NCBI RefSeq assembly: GCF_000814005.1
Contig: NZ_JWLK01000001.1
Coordinates: 1,464,458-1,528,457, forward strand
Reading direction: 5' to 3'
DNA: 64,000 nucleotides
Source: Ruegeria sp. ANG-S4
GTDB taxonomy: Bacteria; Pseudomonadota; Alphaproteobacteria; Rhodobacterales; Rhodobacteraceae
Part shown: piece after piece, positions 1-8,772 of the stretch
How positions within the stretch are numbered: position 1 is the stretch's first letter
How the letters are laid out: every line of letters begins with the position of its first letter
The notes under the pieces: model-generated
Databases searched by the model: none
Seen by the model: the letters and a program-made list of their open reading frames with translations, nothing else
What the model was told of the DNA's origin: nothing
Position numbers and translations under genes: made by a program

Positions 1-73
1 GGAACCGCTCATAGCTTTTCAGCTGCGTCTGCTCGCGGGCCAGCGAAGATTTATTCAGCTGCAACCGCGCCAT
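1..73 (-). CDS. ntpD: V-type ATPase subunit D, N-terminal fragment (runs off the window)
   Basis: Only the first 24 codons are in the window. The minus-strand ATG at 73 opens a frame reading MARLQLNKSSLAREQTQLKS and continues to the edge. This is the typical N-terminus of the V/A-type ATPase central-stalk subunit D, which has an RLxLNKSSL start followed by a long coiled coil. The start overlaps the end of the subunit B gene by 23 nt, which implies translational coupling. In the complex, D forms the rotor shaft inside the A3B3 head. The match is short but sits in the expected place directly after B. Confidence 0.85.
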   Translation of the reverse strand, partial: MARLQLNKSSLAREQTQLKSYERF

Positions 74-1412
74 CGGCATCCTTTGGGAAATATTTGTCGA
101 TCAGGGATTGCTTCATCAGCAACTGCTCTGGCGCGAAACACTCGGCCAGCGTTTTCCAGCCAAGATCAAGCGCCTCTTCCAAGGGGATCGAAACGTTGAT
201 GTCCATGAACCGCTTTCGGAACAACTGACCGAATTTCAGCAACTGGTGGTCATAGTCCGACAAATCAAAGGCCATTGCCTGTTTCTGCGCGGCATCGCGG
301 CTTTCCGAGTAGAAGCGGATCATCGTGTTCATGATCTGACCGTGATCTTCGCGCGTGGTCTTTCCGATCACATTCTGCTTTAGGCGCGAAAGGCTGCCAA
401 ACGGATCAATCACACCGGAATGCAGATAGAACTGCCCCTCGGTGATGTACCCGGTATTGTCCGGCACCGGGTGAGTAACGTCATTCCCGGGCATCGTCGT
501 CACGGTCAGTACGGTCACCGATCCGCCCTTGGCATAGTCGCAGGCCTTCTCGTATCGCCGTGCAAGCTGCGAGTAGAGATCGCCCATGTAGCCCCGCTGC
601 GACGGCACACGCTCCTGACTGATGCCGACCTCTTTCATCGCGTCAGCATAGGCCGTCATGTCGGTCAGCAGAACCAGAACGCGCTTTCCCTCTTCCAGCG
701 CGAATTTTTCGGCAACCGCCAATGCCATGTCTGGCACCAAAAGGCGTTCGACCAGCGGGTCCATCGCTTGGTTCACGAACATCACGGTGCGCGAGAATAC
801 GCCCGCATCCTCAAAGGACGTGCGGAAGGTGTGGTAGTCGTCAAAAATCAAACCAAGCCCGCCAAAAACAACAATATCGGCGTCGGCCTGTATTCCAATC
901 CGGCTGAGAAACGCATTGAACGGTTCGCCCGAGACCGAAAAGATCGGGATTTTCTGGCTTTCGACCAAGGTGTTGAACACGTCGATCATAGGTACATCCG
1001 TGCGGATCATCTTTTTTGGCACCGCACGTTCAGCCGGGTTCACGGTTGGGCCGCCAATGTCGATCCGAGGTTCGGACGACAGATCAGGACCGCCATCAAT
1101 CGCAACCCCGGCACCATCGAACACACGCCCTAGAATATTGGCAGAGTAGGGGGTCTGCATCGGGTGCCCCAAAAAGGTGGCTGTCGCCTCTGTCGAAATG
1201 CCCTTGGTGCCCGAAAACACCTGAAGTGTGACCACGTCATGGTCGATTAAGATCGCCTGCGCCAGCGTTTTGCGACCATCTACGGTTTCGATCACGGCCA
1301 GATCGTTGAACCGGATCTTCATATCGTTTGCGCCTTGCGGTGGGACCCGTACCTTTATGGTGTCCCCGACGATCTCGAGCACGCGCGTATATTTCAACAG
1401 AGTTTGAGACAT
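51..1412 (-). CDS. ntpB: V-type ATP synthase/ATPase subunit B
   Basis: This 453-aa protein matches the non-catalytic B subunit of bacterial V/A-type ATPases in length and order: an N-terminal beta-barrel, a central nucleotide-binding-like domain (about 130-360) and a C-terminal helical domain. The segments PMIDVFNTLVESQKIPIFS and TDMTAYADAMKEVG are family hallmarks, and the P-loop is degenerate as expected for B. With subunit A it forms the hexameric head that couples ATP turnover to H+ or Na+ movement across the membrane. A purine-rich GAGGGGGG site precedes the ATG at 1412. Subunit D follows with an overlap. Subunit A is not directly upstream as in most operons; tRNA genes and recJ are there instead. 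Confidence 0.93.
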   Translation of the reverse strand: MSQTLLKYTRVLEIVGDTIKVRVPPQGANDMKIRFNDLAVIETVDGRKTLAQAILIDHDVVTLQVFSGTKGISTEATATFLGHPMQTPYSANILGRVFDGAGVAIDGGPDLSSEPRIDIGGPTVNPAERAVPKKMIRTDVPMIDVFNTLVESQKIPIFSVSGEPFNAFLSRIGIQADADIVVFGGLGLIFDDYHTFRTSFEDAGVFSRTVMFVNQAMDPLVERLLVPDMALAVAEKFALEEGKRVLVLLTDMTAYADAMKEVGISQERVPSQRGYMGDLYSQLARRYEKACDYAKGGSVTVLTVTTMPGNDVTHPVPDNTGYITEGQFYLHSGVIDPFGSLSRLKQNVIGKTTREDHGQIMNTMIRFYSESRDAAQKQAMAFDLSDYDHQLLKFGQLFRKRFMDINVSIPLEEALDLGWKTLAECFAPEQLLMKQSLIDKYFPKDADGAVAAE

Positions 1413-1652
1413 GGACCCCCCTCAGACAATGCGAGAAGACATGGGCTTCAAAGATCGTATTCAAAGATATCATTGAGTTAGTGCGTCAAGCTTACATCGA
1501 ATTGGACAATTCTCAAGCGGTACAACGACGCGCCCGCCGAAATGACAATGCAAGTCCCATCCGAGCCCTTGGCTTGCGGCAATAAAGCAGCCAAAACGCG
1601 CGACAATTGAGCAGGTGGAGGGCAATCCAAACGGTGTCAACTGCTGAAATGG

Positions 1653-1727
1653 TGGTAGCCCGTAGGGGAATCGAACCCCTCTTTCCAGGTTGAAAACCTG
1701 GCGTCCTAACCGATAGACGAACGGGCC
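1653..1727 (-). tRNA. tRNA-Glu (TTC), copy 1
   Basis: On the minus strand this is a full cloverleaf starting GGCCCGTTCGTC, with an anticodon loop reading TTTTCAA (anticodon TTC) and a T-arm GGGGTTCGATTCCCC. The 72-nt body is 1656-1727 and CCA is encoded (1653-1655). The body is identical to the copy at 1750-1824 except for the discriminator, which is A here and G there. The first acceptor pair is G-U in both copies. Confidence 0.96.
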
Positions 1728-1749
1728 ATCAGGTCCAACCAAGCGCAAA

Positions 1750-1824
1750 TGGCAGCCCGTAGGGGAATCGAACCCCTCTTTCCAGGTTGAAAACCTGGCG
1801 TCCTAACCGATAGACGAACGGGCC
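1750..1824 (-). tRNA. tRNA-Glu (TTC), copy 2
   Basis: This is the second minus-strand tRNA-Glu with anticodon TTC. The body is 1753-1824, the discriminator is G and CCA is encoded at 1750-1752. It lies 22 nt upstream of copy 1 in transcription order, so both are probably cut from one precursor. The two genes form a tandem duplication between recJ and the V-ATPase operon. Confidence 0.97.
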
Positions 1825-1933
1825 GCGCTTGCTTGTGGAGGGCCTTTTACGGTTTAGCTAGCACCCCCGCAAGCCGAAAAACGCAAGGCCGCGCAACTTT
1901 TTTGCGACCGCCAAACCGTCGCTGAATCCGGTG

Positions 1934-3676
1934 TCAATTTGCTTCGGCGGCGTCTTCGAGCCTGAGTTGAACGGTTTGCCGTCCGCCCCAGGAATTCACC
2001 TCAAGCCGGCCTGCAAAATGAAACCGGGCGCCGCCGTGGTTCGACAAACGATCGCCCAGCGGCCCGTCAAAAGCACCAAAGGCAATCGCGTCCAGGCCGC
2101 CATTCATCCCGTCCGACAACGACAGTTTCAGATGGGATTCGCCAACGCGCTTGGCGAAACGCACCTGCAGATCGGGCAGGGCGTAACGCGGGGCAGGGGC
2201 ACCTGCTCCAAACGGGCCCGCTTTTTCAATTTGCTCGATAAGATCGACAGTCGCGGCGCCCGGCATCAGCGCGCCTTCCAGCTTCAGGTCAGCCGGCCCA
2301 GCTTGCCCGGCGCCTTGTTTGGCCAGCAACGCGCTCAGACGCTCCATCGCCGGTTCCAACTGTTCGCGCGTTAAGGTCAGACCCGCTGCCATTTTATGCC
2401 CGCCGCCCTTGACCAGCAGGCCCTCGGCCGCGAGCCTTTGGATTGACGCACCGAGGTCGACGCCGGACACGGAACGGCCCGATCCCTTGCCCTCGTCGCC
2501 GTCAAAGCCAATCACGATGGCGGGACGGTTGGCGGCCTCTTTCAGGCGCGATGCGACGATTCCAACGACGCCCGGATGCCAACCGTCGCCCGCCGCCCAG
2601 ACCAAAGGTGCATCGAGCCCGCGATCTTCGGCTTGCGCCATAGCGGCGGCACGTACGGCGCTTTCAATCTCGCGCCGTTCTGTATTCAGTGTATCCAAAC
2701 GTTGCGCCAAGGCCTCGGCCTCGGTGCCCGACTCCGTACTCAGCAGACGCGCGCCCAGATCCGCCTGACCAATGCGCCCGCCCGCGTTGACGCGCGGTCC
2801 CAGCAAAAACCCAAGATGATAGCTGTTCGGCGCGGTATCCATCCGTGACACGTCCGAAAGCGCCACAAGTCCTGGCCTGCGGCGCTGTGTCATGACTTTC
2901 AATCCCTGTCGCACAAGCGCGCGATTGGCGTCGATCAGTGGCGCGACATCTGCCACCGTCGCCAACGCGACCAGATCCAGCATGGCCATCAGGTCCGGGC
3001 CTTTGGTGCCCGCCTCACGCAACTGGCGACCGGCTTCAACAAGCATCAGAAAGACCACTGCGGCCGCACACAGATAGCCGAGATCGCCGCTTTCGTCCTG
3101 CCGGTTGGGGTTCACGACGGCGACACAATCCGGCAAGGTCTCTCCACCCAGATGGTGATCCAGGACAATCACATCTGCGCCTTTGGCGGCGGCGATCGGC
3201 GCGTGACTGAGGGTGCCACAATCGACGCAGATGATCAGGTCATGCGATTCCGCCAGTTCGGCCATTGCAGGCACGTTTGGCCCATATCCCTCGTCAATCC
3301 GGTCAGGCACGTAGAGTGTCGCCTGCAGCCCCATCTGACGCAGCCAGACGATCAGCAAAGCCGCTGAACTTCCGCCATCCACGTCATAGTCGGCAAAAAC
3401 CGCGATCTTTTGCCGATTGCGTACAGCCGTCAGGAACCGCGCCGCGGCGGCGTCCATGTCTTTCATCGCACGCGGGTCAGGAAGCAGTTCCTTCAGTTTG
3501 GGCTCGAGAAATCCACGCGCCTCCATCGGTGGCACGCCACGTCGGGCCAGAACCTGACAAACGGCGCGGGGCAGCTCGGTCTGCTGAACAAGCACTTCCG
3601 TGGCGCGCTCTACCTCGGCGGCAGGTCCGATCCAACGCCGCCCGGTCAACGATTGTTCAACACCCAGAAAACTCAC
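1934..3676 (-). CDS. recJ: Single-stranded-DNA-specific exonuclease RecJ
   Basis: This 580-aa protein is a 5'-3' single-strand DNA exonuclease used in recombination and mismatch or base-excision repair. The DHH phosphoesterase core is clear: FADYDVDGGSSAALL (about 94-108) carries the first metal-binding aspartates, and VLDHHLGG (about 171-178) is the DHH motif. DHHA1-type and OB-fold regions follow (GRSVSG, KGGGHKMAAGLT about 420-432). GTG at 3676 is chosen because a GAGG site lies 6 nt upstream. It is the last gene of the hom-glpX-recJ row, 91 nt after glpX. A dispersed terminator-like motif lies in that gap, so it may be only partly co-transcribed. Confidence 0.96.
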   Translation of the reverse strand: MSFLGVEQSLTGRRWIGPAAEVERATEVLVQQTELPRAVCQVLARRGVPPMEARGFLEPKLKELLPDPRAMKDMDAAAARFLTAVRNRQKIAVFADYDVDGGSSAALLIVWLRQMGLQATLYVPDRIDEGYGPNVPAMAELAESHDLIICVDCGTLSHAPIAAAKGADVIVLDHHLGGETLPDCVAVVNPNRQDESGDLGYLCAAAVVFLMLVEAGRQLREAGTKGPDLMAMLDLVALATVADVAPLIDANRALVRQGLKVMTQRRRPGLVALSDVSRMDTAPNSYHLGFLLGPRVNAGGRIGQADLGARLLSTESGTEAEALAQRLDTLNTERREIESAVRAAAMAQAEDRGLDAPLVWAAGDGWHPGVVGIVASRLKEAANRPAIVIGFDGDEGKGSGRSVSGVDLGASIQRLAAEGLLVKGGGHKMAAGLTLTREQLEPAMERLSALLAKQGAGQAGPADLKLEGALMPGAATVDLIEQIEKAGPFGAGAPAPRYALPDLQVRFAKRVGESHLKLSLSDGMNGGLDAIAFGAFDGPLGDRLSNHGGARFHFAGRLEVNSWGGRQTVQLRLEDAAEAN

Positions 3677-3720
3677 GTTTCACCTCATGCGCCAAGGCCG
3701 CGCCCTTGCAGGCCCGGCCT

Positions 3721-3769
3721 CTTAATCTTTTTTCAAATACTCTCGCCGAAGGCAGCGGCGCAAGCCGCT
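3721..3769 (-). repeat. Hairpin plus dispersed GAGTATTT...AAGATnAAG motif after glpX
   Basis: On the minus strand the end of glpX forms a perfect hairpin, AGCGGC-TTGC-GCCGCT (3769-3754). It is followed by GCCTTCGGC and then GAGTATTTGAAAAAAGATTA (from 3742). Nearly the same motif is present after soxB (15978-15999) and after the glutamine-synthetase-like gene (60638-60660). The arrangement of stem followed by a T/A-rich tail suggests a terminator or RNA-end element. The repetition is visible; the function is inferred. Confidence 0.5.
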
Positions 3770-4751
3770 ATGCGTTGTCGTGCGACCACATGGGCGTACG
3801 ATAGGACATGCGACGGACCGAGCCTGTCTTGGACCGCATCAGCAAAGTCGTCGTTTCCACCCAACCCGGCTCACGCTTGATACGTGGCAACAACGAGCCG
3901 CCGGTCACCCCGGTTGCAGCAAAAATAACGTCTGCCGTTACCATTTCGTCCCGGCTGTAGATGCGATCCAGATCGGTTATGCCGGCTTTGGCCGCGCGTC
4001 CTCTCTCGTCATCATTGCGGAACAACAGGCGACCGAAGATTTGCCCACCCATGCATTTCAGGGCCGCGGCGGCCAAAACGCCTTCGGGCGCGCCACCCTG
4101 TCCCATATACATGTCGATGCCGGTCACTTCGCTTTCGGCGCAGTGCATGACGCCCGCTACGTCTCCGTCCGTAATCAGTCGTATGGAAGCGCCGGTTTCG
4201 CGTACCTCGGCAATCATCGCCTCATGGCGGGGCCGTTCGAGGATGCAAACGGTGATATCGGCAGGTTCGCAGCCTTTCGCCTTGGCCAGCGCCTCAACCC
4301 GTTCGCGCGGGGACATGTCCAGGGTCACAACACCTTCCGGAAATCCCGGGCCAACGGCCAGCTTGTCCATGTAAACGTCTGGCGCATGCAGCATCGAACC
4401 GCGCGGGCCCATTGCAATGACCGTCAGCGCATTGGGCATATCCTTGGCGGTCAACGTGGTACCTTCCAGCGGATCCAGCGCAATATCAACGCCGGGGCCG
4501 TTCCCGGTGCCTACTTCTTCGCCGATATACAGCATCGGCGCTTCGTCCCGCTCGCCTTCACCGATGACGACGACACCCGCTATTTCCAGCAGGTTCAGCT
4601 GTTCGCGCATCGCATTGACAGCGGCCTGATCGGCAGCTTTTTCGTCACCGCGCCCGACCAAAGAGGCCGAAGCCAGCGCAGCTTGTTCCGCAACCCGCGC
4701 AAGTCCAAGGGAAAGCAGGCGATCGTTAAAATCGGTCTTTGCAGGATTCAT
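3768..4751 (-). CDS. glpX: Fructose-1,6-bisphosphatase class II (GlpX)
   Basis: This 327-aa enzyme hydrolyses fructose-1,6-bisphosphate to fructose-6-phosphate in gluconeogenesis. Family signatures are GEGERDEAPMLYIGE (metal binding), DIALDPLEGTTLTAK (the lithium-sensitive phosphatase DPLEGT motif) and GQGGAPEGVLAAAALKCMGG near the middle. ATG at 4751 is preferred over a frame start 42 nt upstream because an AAAGGAAT site precedes it and GlpX proteins begin with a short N-terminus like this. It lies 71 nt downstream of hom and upstream of recJ, all on the minus strand. Confidence 0.96.
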   Translation of the reverse strand: MNPAKTDFNDRLLSLGLARVAEQAALASASLVGRGDEKAADQAAVNAMREQLNLLEIAGVVVIGEGERDEAPMLYIGEEVGTGNGPGVDIALDPLEGTTLTAKDMPNALTVIAMGPRGSMLHAPDVYMDKLAVGPGFPEGVVTLDMSPRERVEALAKAKGCEPADITVCILERPRHEAMIAEVRETGASIRLITDGDVAGVMHCAESEVTGIDMYMGQGGAPEGVLAAAALKCMGGQIFGRLLFRNDDERGRAAKAGITDLDRIYSRDEMVTADVIFAATGVTGGSLLPRIKREPGWVETTTLLMRSKTGSVRRMSYRTPMWSHDNA

Positions 4752-4822
4752 ATTCGGTATTCCTTTGGTCAGCATGGGCGTCTGTAACGGCATAGCCCGC
4801 CACCGATGCGGGCCGCAAGTGG

Positions 4823-6109
4823 TCAGACCTGTTCGATTCTCAGAGCGACGGGTTCTCCGGCCACCACGTCAGTTTCGCGCAAGCCATTCAACGCATGATC
4901 CAGGGTCGAGCGTGTTGTCTTATGCGTGACGATCAATACGGGCGCAGTGTTTTCGGCATGTGCGTATTGGCGCATTCGGTCAATTGATACGCCGGCATCG
5001 CCCAGAACTGCCGCCACTTTCGCAAGTGCGCCGGGTTTGTCCAGAAGGGCAAGGCGCAGGTAATAGGGGGCGGGCAATCCGGTCTGAGCAGGCCGGGCCT
5101 CTTCCAAAGAAGCGGCCGGGCGACCAAAGGTCGGGATTTGCAATCCGCGTGCCAGATCGCAGACATCGCCCATCACCGCGCTGGCTGTGGGACCTTCGCC
5201 CGCGCCCGGGCCGCGCAATACGACCTGATCGACAGCGTCGCCTTCAATCACAACCATGTTCGTCCCGCCTTCAAGCTGCCCCAGGGCCGAGTCACTTGGC
5301 ACGAGACAGGGTTGCATGCGCTGCTCAAGTCCACGCGCCGTGCGCTGCGCGACGCCCAACAATTTGATGCGATAGCCCATATCGGCGGCTTGATGGATGT
5401 CATCGAGGCTGATTTGCTGGATACCTTCAATCTGAATACCGTCGAAATTGGGTTTTGTACCAAAGGCGATCGACGACAGCAGCGCCAGCTTGTGCGCCGC
5501 GTCTATGCCACCCACATCCAGATTGGGGTCTGCTTCCAGATACCCAAGCTGCGCACATTCTTCAAAGAGCGCGTTGTAGCCCAGCTCCTGCGATTGCATC
5601 CGGGTGAGGATGTAATTGCAGGTCCCATTCATAACACCCATGACGCGGGTGATTTCATTGCCTGCCAGCCCTTCGGTCAGGGATTTAATAACCGGGATAC
5701 CGCCCGCCACGGCGGCTTCAAACCGGATCACGCGTCCAGCTTCTTCGGCCTGTTCCGCGAGGTCCTGACCGTGAATGGCAAGCAGCGCTTTGTTGGCTGT
5801 GACAACATCCTTGCCGCTGGTCAACGCAGCCTCGACCGACGCTTTTGCCGGGCCGTTTTCGCCGCCCATAAGCTCGACAAAGACATCAATGTCGTCCCGT
5901 TTTGCCAAAGCGACTGGATCGGTCTCGAACGCGTAGTCTGACAGGCTGACACCGCGATCCTTTTTCGCATCCCGCGCTGATACGGCCACGATTTCAATCG
6001 GTCTTCCGGTTCGGGCTTCAAGCAAGTCGGCATGTCTGCGGACGATCTTGACGACCCCGACGCCCACGGTGCCCAAACCCGCAATTCCAAGCCTCAGCGC
6101 CTGTGTCAT
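4823..6109 (-). CDS. hom: Homoserine dehydrogenase
   Basis: This 428-aa cytoplasmic enzyme reduces aspartate semialdehyde to homoserine, the branch point to threonine and methionine. The N-terminal Rossmann fold shows GIAGLGTVGVGVVKI (7-21). The catalytic domain contains GIPVIKSLTEGLAGN and MNGTCNYILTRM. A C-terminal ACT domain (about 350-428, PYYLRLALLDKPGALAKVA) suggests amino-acid feedback control. An AAAGGA site lies about 11 nt before ATG at 6109. It leads the hom-glpX-recJ row. Confidence 0.97.
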   Translation of the reverse strand: MTQALRLGIAGLGTVGVGVVKIVRRHADLLEARTGRPIEIVAVSARDAKKDRGVSLSDYAFETDPVALAKRDDIDVFVELMGGENGPAKASVEAALTSGKDVVTANKALLAIHGQDLAEQAEEAGRVIRFEAAVAGGIPVIKSLTEGLAGNEITRVMGVMNGTCNYILTRMQSQELGYNALFEECAQLGYLEADPNLDVGGIDAAHKLALLSSIAFGTKPNFDGIQIEGIQQISLDDIHQAADMGYRIKLLGVAQRTARGLEQRMQPCLVPSDSALGQLEGGTNMVVIEGDAVDQVVLRGPGAGEGPTASAVMGDVCDLARGLQIPTFGRPAASLEEARPAQTGLPAPYYLRLALLDKPGALAKVAAVLGDAGVSIDRMRQYAHAENTAPVLIVTHKTTRSTLDHALNGLRETDVVAGEPVALRIEQV

Positions 6110-6247
6110 TCCGTTGGGTCCTTTCCGCTCGAATTTGCCGCTTGGGGCAGATGTCCTTTGCGGGCTGCCTTAGCGGGTTCATGGAAAGGGTTCAATCCGT
6201 CTTGGACGGATCAACGATCAACCGAACCGGCAATTTTGGGCGGCGCC

Positions 6248-6496
6248 TTAGTCAATTTCGACCTCTTGCAGCGCTTTTGCCTTATCGGCCAGTGCCTCGC
6301 TGCGGGCGGTCAATTCTTCTTCGACCTCGTCTGCCTCGCTGATCGGGTCACTCGGCGGACCAAGCGTGTCCGAGATCGGGACCAGCTTGGGGTATGCGGC
6401 TTTGCGCAAGGCCGGTCCCTCGCTTCCCTCTAGTTCGGGAATGTCTGCGCAGGCGGCGCAGGCAATCAAAGCGGCTATCAGCGGCAAAGGCTTCAT
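6248..6496 (-). CDS. Small lipoprotein, function unknown
   Basis: This 82-aa protein starts with a lipoprotein signal (MKPLPLIAALIAC), giving a lipobox L-I-A-C with the lipidated cysteine at 13 and a second cysteine at 16. The mature part is short and acidic, with an alanine/glutamate-rich helix at the C-terminus (about 52-82, SEADEVEEELTARSEALADK). It lies upstream of hom on the same strand and is divergent from the TetR gene. No domain is recognised. Envelope location is inferred from the signal. Confidence 0.7.
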   Translation of the reverse strand: MKPLPLIAALIACAACADIPELEGSEGPALRKAAYPKLVPISDTLGPPSDPISEADEVEEELTARSEALADKAKALQEVEID

Positions 6497-6563
6497 TGCG
6501 GACCCATAGGTTGCAGCATTGACCTGTGATGCACCTTTTGCCCGCTCGGTTCAAGCGGGGTTC

Positions 6564-6585
6564 TATCTGAACGTTTGTTCATATA
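6564..6585. promoter_or_regulatory. Palindromic operator candidate for the TetR-family regulator
   Basis: TGAAC-GTTT-GTTCA (6568-6581) is a perfect inverted repeat. After one mismatched position it extends with TAT/ATA on each side (6564-6585). It ends 10 nt before the regulator's ATG and lies in the divergent gap to the small lipoprotein gene, so it could govern both. TetR-family proteins typically bind such palindromes next to their own gene; binding here is inferred. Confidence 0.55.
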
Positions 6586-6595
6586 CGGTAAGGAT

Positions 6596-7183
6596 ATGGC
6601 ACGCACGCAAGGTTCACATTCCGACATTACGGGCCCCCGGATCCGAAAGGCAGCGCTTGGGTTGTTCGCGCGACATGGCTATGCCGCTGTTTCTATGCGC
6701 CAAATCGCGGGCGAAGTCGGGGTTCAGGCCGGGGCCTTGTACAATTACACGCCGGACAAACAAAGCCTTCTGTTTCGTTTGATGCACGACCACATGCTTG
6801 AACTGCTGTCAGCCTTGGGTGAATTGCCTGTACAAAAGGACCCGACAGCGGCGCTCAGGCAATTCATCGGTTTTCACATCCGGTTTCACCTGCAACGCCC
6901 GGACGAGGTTTTCATCGCCTACATGGAGCTGCGCAACCTGACGTCCGAAAACTTTGCCCAGATCGAAATCCTTCGTCGCCAGTATGAAGACATCCTTGAA
7001 GGGATCCTGAAAACGGGCCAAAAGGACCGAGTATTTTCGGTCGCGGACACCAAGATCGCCACTCTGGCCGTCATTGCCATGCTGAACGGTGTAATGACCT
7101 GGTACCGCACCGAAGGTCGTTTGACCTTGGATCAGGTCGAGGGCGTCTATTGGGACATGGTGCGCAGGTCTGTCACCGAGTGA
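6596..7183 (+). CDS. TetR/AcrR-family transcriptional regulator
   Basis: This 195-aa protein has an N-terminal TetR DNA-binding domain: residues about 10-55 read RIRKAALGLFARHGYAAVSM followed by RQIAGEVGVQAGALYNYTPDKQ (HTH and the Y-x-Y/F recognition region). The C-terminal helical ligand domain is of the kind found in regulators of lipid and acyl-CoA genes, but the ligand is unknown. ATG at 6596 is chosen; AAGGA lies only a few bases upstream, and a TTG 21 nt earlier is an alternative that would place the start inside the palindrome. The 22-bp palindrome upstream points to autoregulation. Confidence 0.88.
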   Translation: MARTQGSHSDITGPRIRKAALGLFARHGYAAVSMRQIAGEVGVQAGALYNYTPDKQSLLFRLMHDHMLELLSALGELPVQKDPTAALRQFIGFHIRFHLQRPDEVFIAYMELRNLTSENFAQIEILRRQYEDILEGILKTGQKDRVFSVADTKIATLAVIAMLNGVMTWYRTEGRLTLDQVEGVYWDMVRRSVTE

Positions 7184-7207
7184 TTTTGGGCACTGAACGA
7201 CACGACG

Positions 7208-8119
7208 CTAGTGCGCAGGGCGAATAAAGGTGCCGTTGCGCAGCTCTCGAAACGCTTCTTCCAGCTCGGATCGGGTGTTCATGACAATCGGGCCATGCCA
7301 CGCCACTGGCTCATTGATGGGCGCACCGGAAATCAGCAGGAATCGCACGCCGTCCGGACCCGCCTGTACCGTGATCTCGTCACCGGTACCAAAACGCACA
7401 AGCGTTCGGTTTCCGGACATGTCGCGAATGTTGACTTCTTGTCCCGCGACCTCTTTCTCCAGCAAAACGCCCGTTGGCTGAGATGCGTCAGCAAAGGCAG
7501 CCTGGCCCTGAAACACGTAAGCAAATGCGCGTCTGTACGTGTCGATTTTGAACGTCTTCTTCACGCCTGCCGGAATTGACAGGTCCAGATATTGCGGGTC
7601 AGCGGCAATGCCGTCGACCGGACCTGTCTTGCCCCAGAACTCGCCAACAATGACCCGAACGGTCGTTCCGTCATCATCGGTGATTTCGGGAATCTCGGTG
7701 CTGTTGACATCTTGATATCGCGGGGCCGTCATCTTTTGTTCGGCAGGCAGGTTGCCCCACAGCTGAAACCCGTGCATTTGGCCCGTCTGATTTCCTTTGG
7801 GCATTTCCTGATGCAGGATGCCTGACCCGGCAGTCATCCACTGGACATCGCCGGCACCAAGCGAGCCGCTGTTGCCTAGCGAGTCGCTGTGATCCACTGT
7901 TCCGGCCAGGACATAGGTGATTGTTTCGATCCCACGATGCGGATGCCAGGGAAAACCAGCCTGATAGTCTTGCGGATGGTCATTCCGAAAATCGTCAAAC
8001 AGTAGAAACGGGTCAAGCTCCGACGGATCCTGAAAGCCGAAAGCTCGGTGCAGTTTTACGCCGGCACCTTCCATTGCTGGAATTGCCTGTCTGGTTTCCA
8101 ATGTGGGTCTCAGAGACAT
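7208..8119 (-). CDS. Pirin-family protein
   Basis: This 303-aa bicupin belongs to the pirin family. The metal ligands are visible: HPHRGIETITYV holds the two N-terminal histidines (about 58 and 60) and GILHQEMP adds the later histidine and glutamate (about 102-104). Pirins bind iron and some act as quercetinases; the substrate cannot be told here. ATG at 8119 is preceded by an excellent AGGAGG site, so longer upstream frames were rejected. It converges with the TetR gene (25 nt between stops). Confidence 0.93.
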   Translation of the reverse strand: MSLRPTLETRQAIPAMEGAGVKLHRAFGFQDPSELDPFLLFDDFRNDHPQDYQAGFPWHPHRGIETITYVLAGTVDHSDSLGNSGSLGAGDVQWMTAGSGILHQEMPKGNQTGQMHGFQLWGNLPAEQKMTAPRYQDVNSTEIPEITDDDGTTVRVIVGEFWGKTGPVDGIAADPQYLDLSIPAGVKKTFKIDTYRRAFAYVFQGQAAFADASQPTGVLLEKEVAGQEVNIRDMSGNRTLVRFGTGDEITVQAGPDGVRFLLISGAPINEPVAWHGPIVMNTRSELEEAFRELRNGTFIRPAH

Positions 8120-8280
8120 GGTATCCTCCTGACTGTCTTCACCGCAATCTAAGCGTGGTCGAGTGGCGATCAACCGGCACAGACACACCGGTCCTGTGCA
8201 AAGATGCTCAGAAGGGGCGGGGGTCTCTGTCCTTTCGTTCGCAAAGCAGCTAAGGCAGGTGCGGCAGGCAGGAGAGTTTC

Positions 8281-8760
8281 ATGCAAGATGATGTATTGGC
8301 CACGGTTCAGGCTTCCGCACCCCGGCGATACACCGGCGTCGGGATGCTGGTCGTCGTCGGGGCCCTGGTGATTTACGTGGCACTTGCTTCGCCGCCGCAA
8401 CTGGGGTGGCAAGTGTTCTTGCTGGCGGTTGGCGGAACGGCCTTCTGGCTGGCCCGGCGTATGTGGGTGGCAACACAGGACGTGCTCGAATTGACCCAGT
8501 CCCAACTGCGCAGCCAGTCCGGCGACGTCATTTGCGAGGTTGCGGACATCGAAAGCATCGACCGCGGTGTCTTTGCTTTCAAACCTTCCAACGGTTTTTT
8601 GGTTTTGACCCGCACACGCGGTCGCAACAGGTGGGAGCCCGGCGTTTGGTGGCGCGTTGGTCGCAGGATTGGCATAGGCGGCATGACTGCCGCATCAGAA
8701 GCCAAGTTCATGTCGGAAGTCTTGGCGACGCTGTTGGTCCAGAAGGGCAACGTCCGTTAG
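8281..8760 (+). CDS. Hypothetical membrane protein with two N-terminal helices
   Basis: This 159-aa protein has two adjacent membrane segments (about 20-38 and 44-60) followed by a cytoplasmic domain of about 100 residues with a beta-rich pattern (LELTQSQLRSQSGDVICEVA, GFLVLTRTRGRNRWEPGVWW). The layout resembles small PH-like membrane-anchored proteins found in many Rhodobacterales, but no function is recognised. It stands alone between the pirin and the Tad-like genes, with an AGGAGAG-type site before ATG at 8281. Confidence 0.75.
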   Translation: MQDDVLATVQASAPRRYTGVGMLVVVGALVIYVALASPPQLGWQVFLLAVGGTAFWLARRMWVATQDVLELTQSQLRSQSGDVICEVADIESIDRGVFAFKPSNGFLVLTRTRGRNRWEPGVWWRVGRRIGIGGMTAASEAKFMSEVLATLLVQKGNVR

Positions 8761-8772
8761 ATCAGTCTTCAA

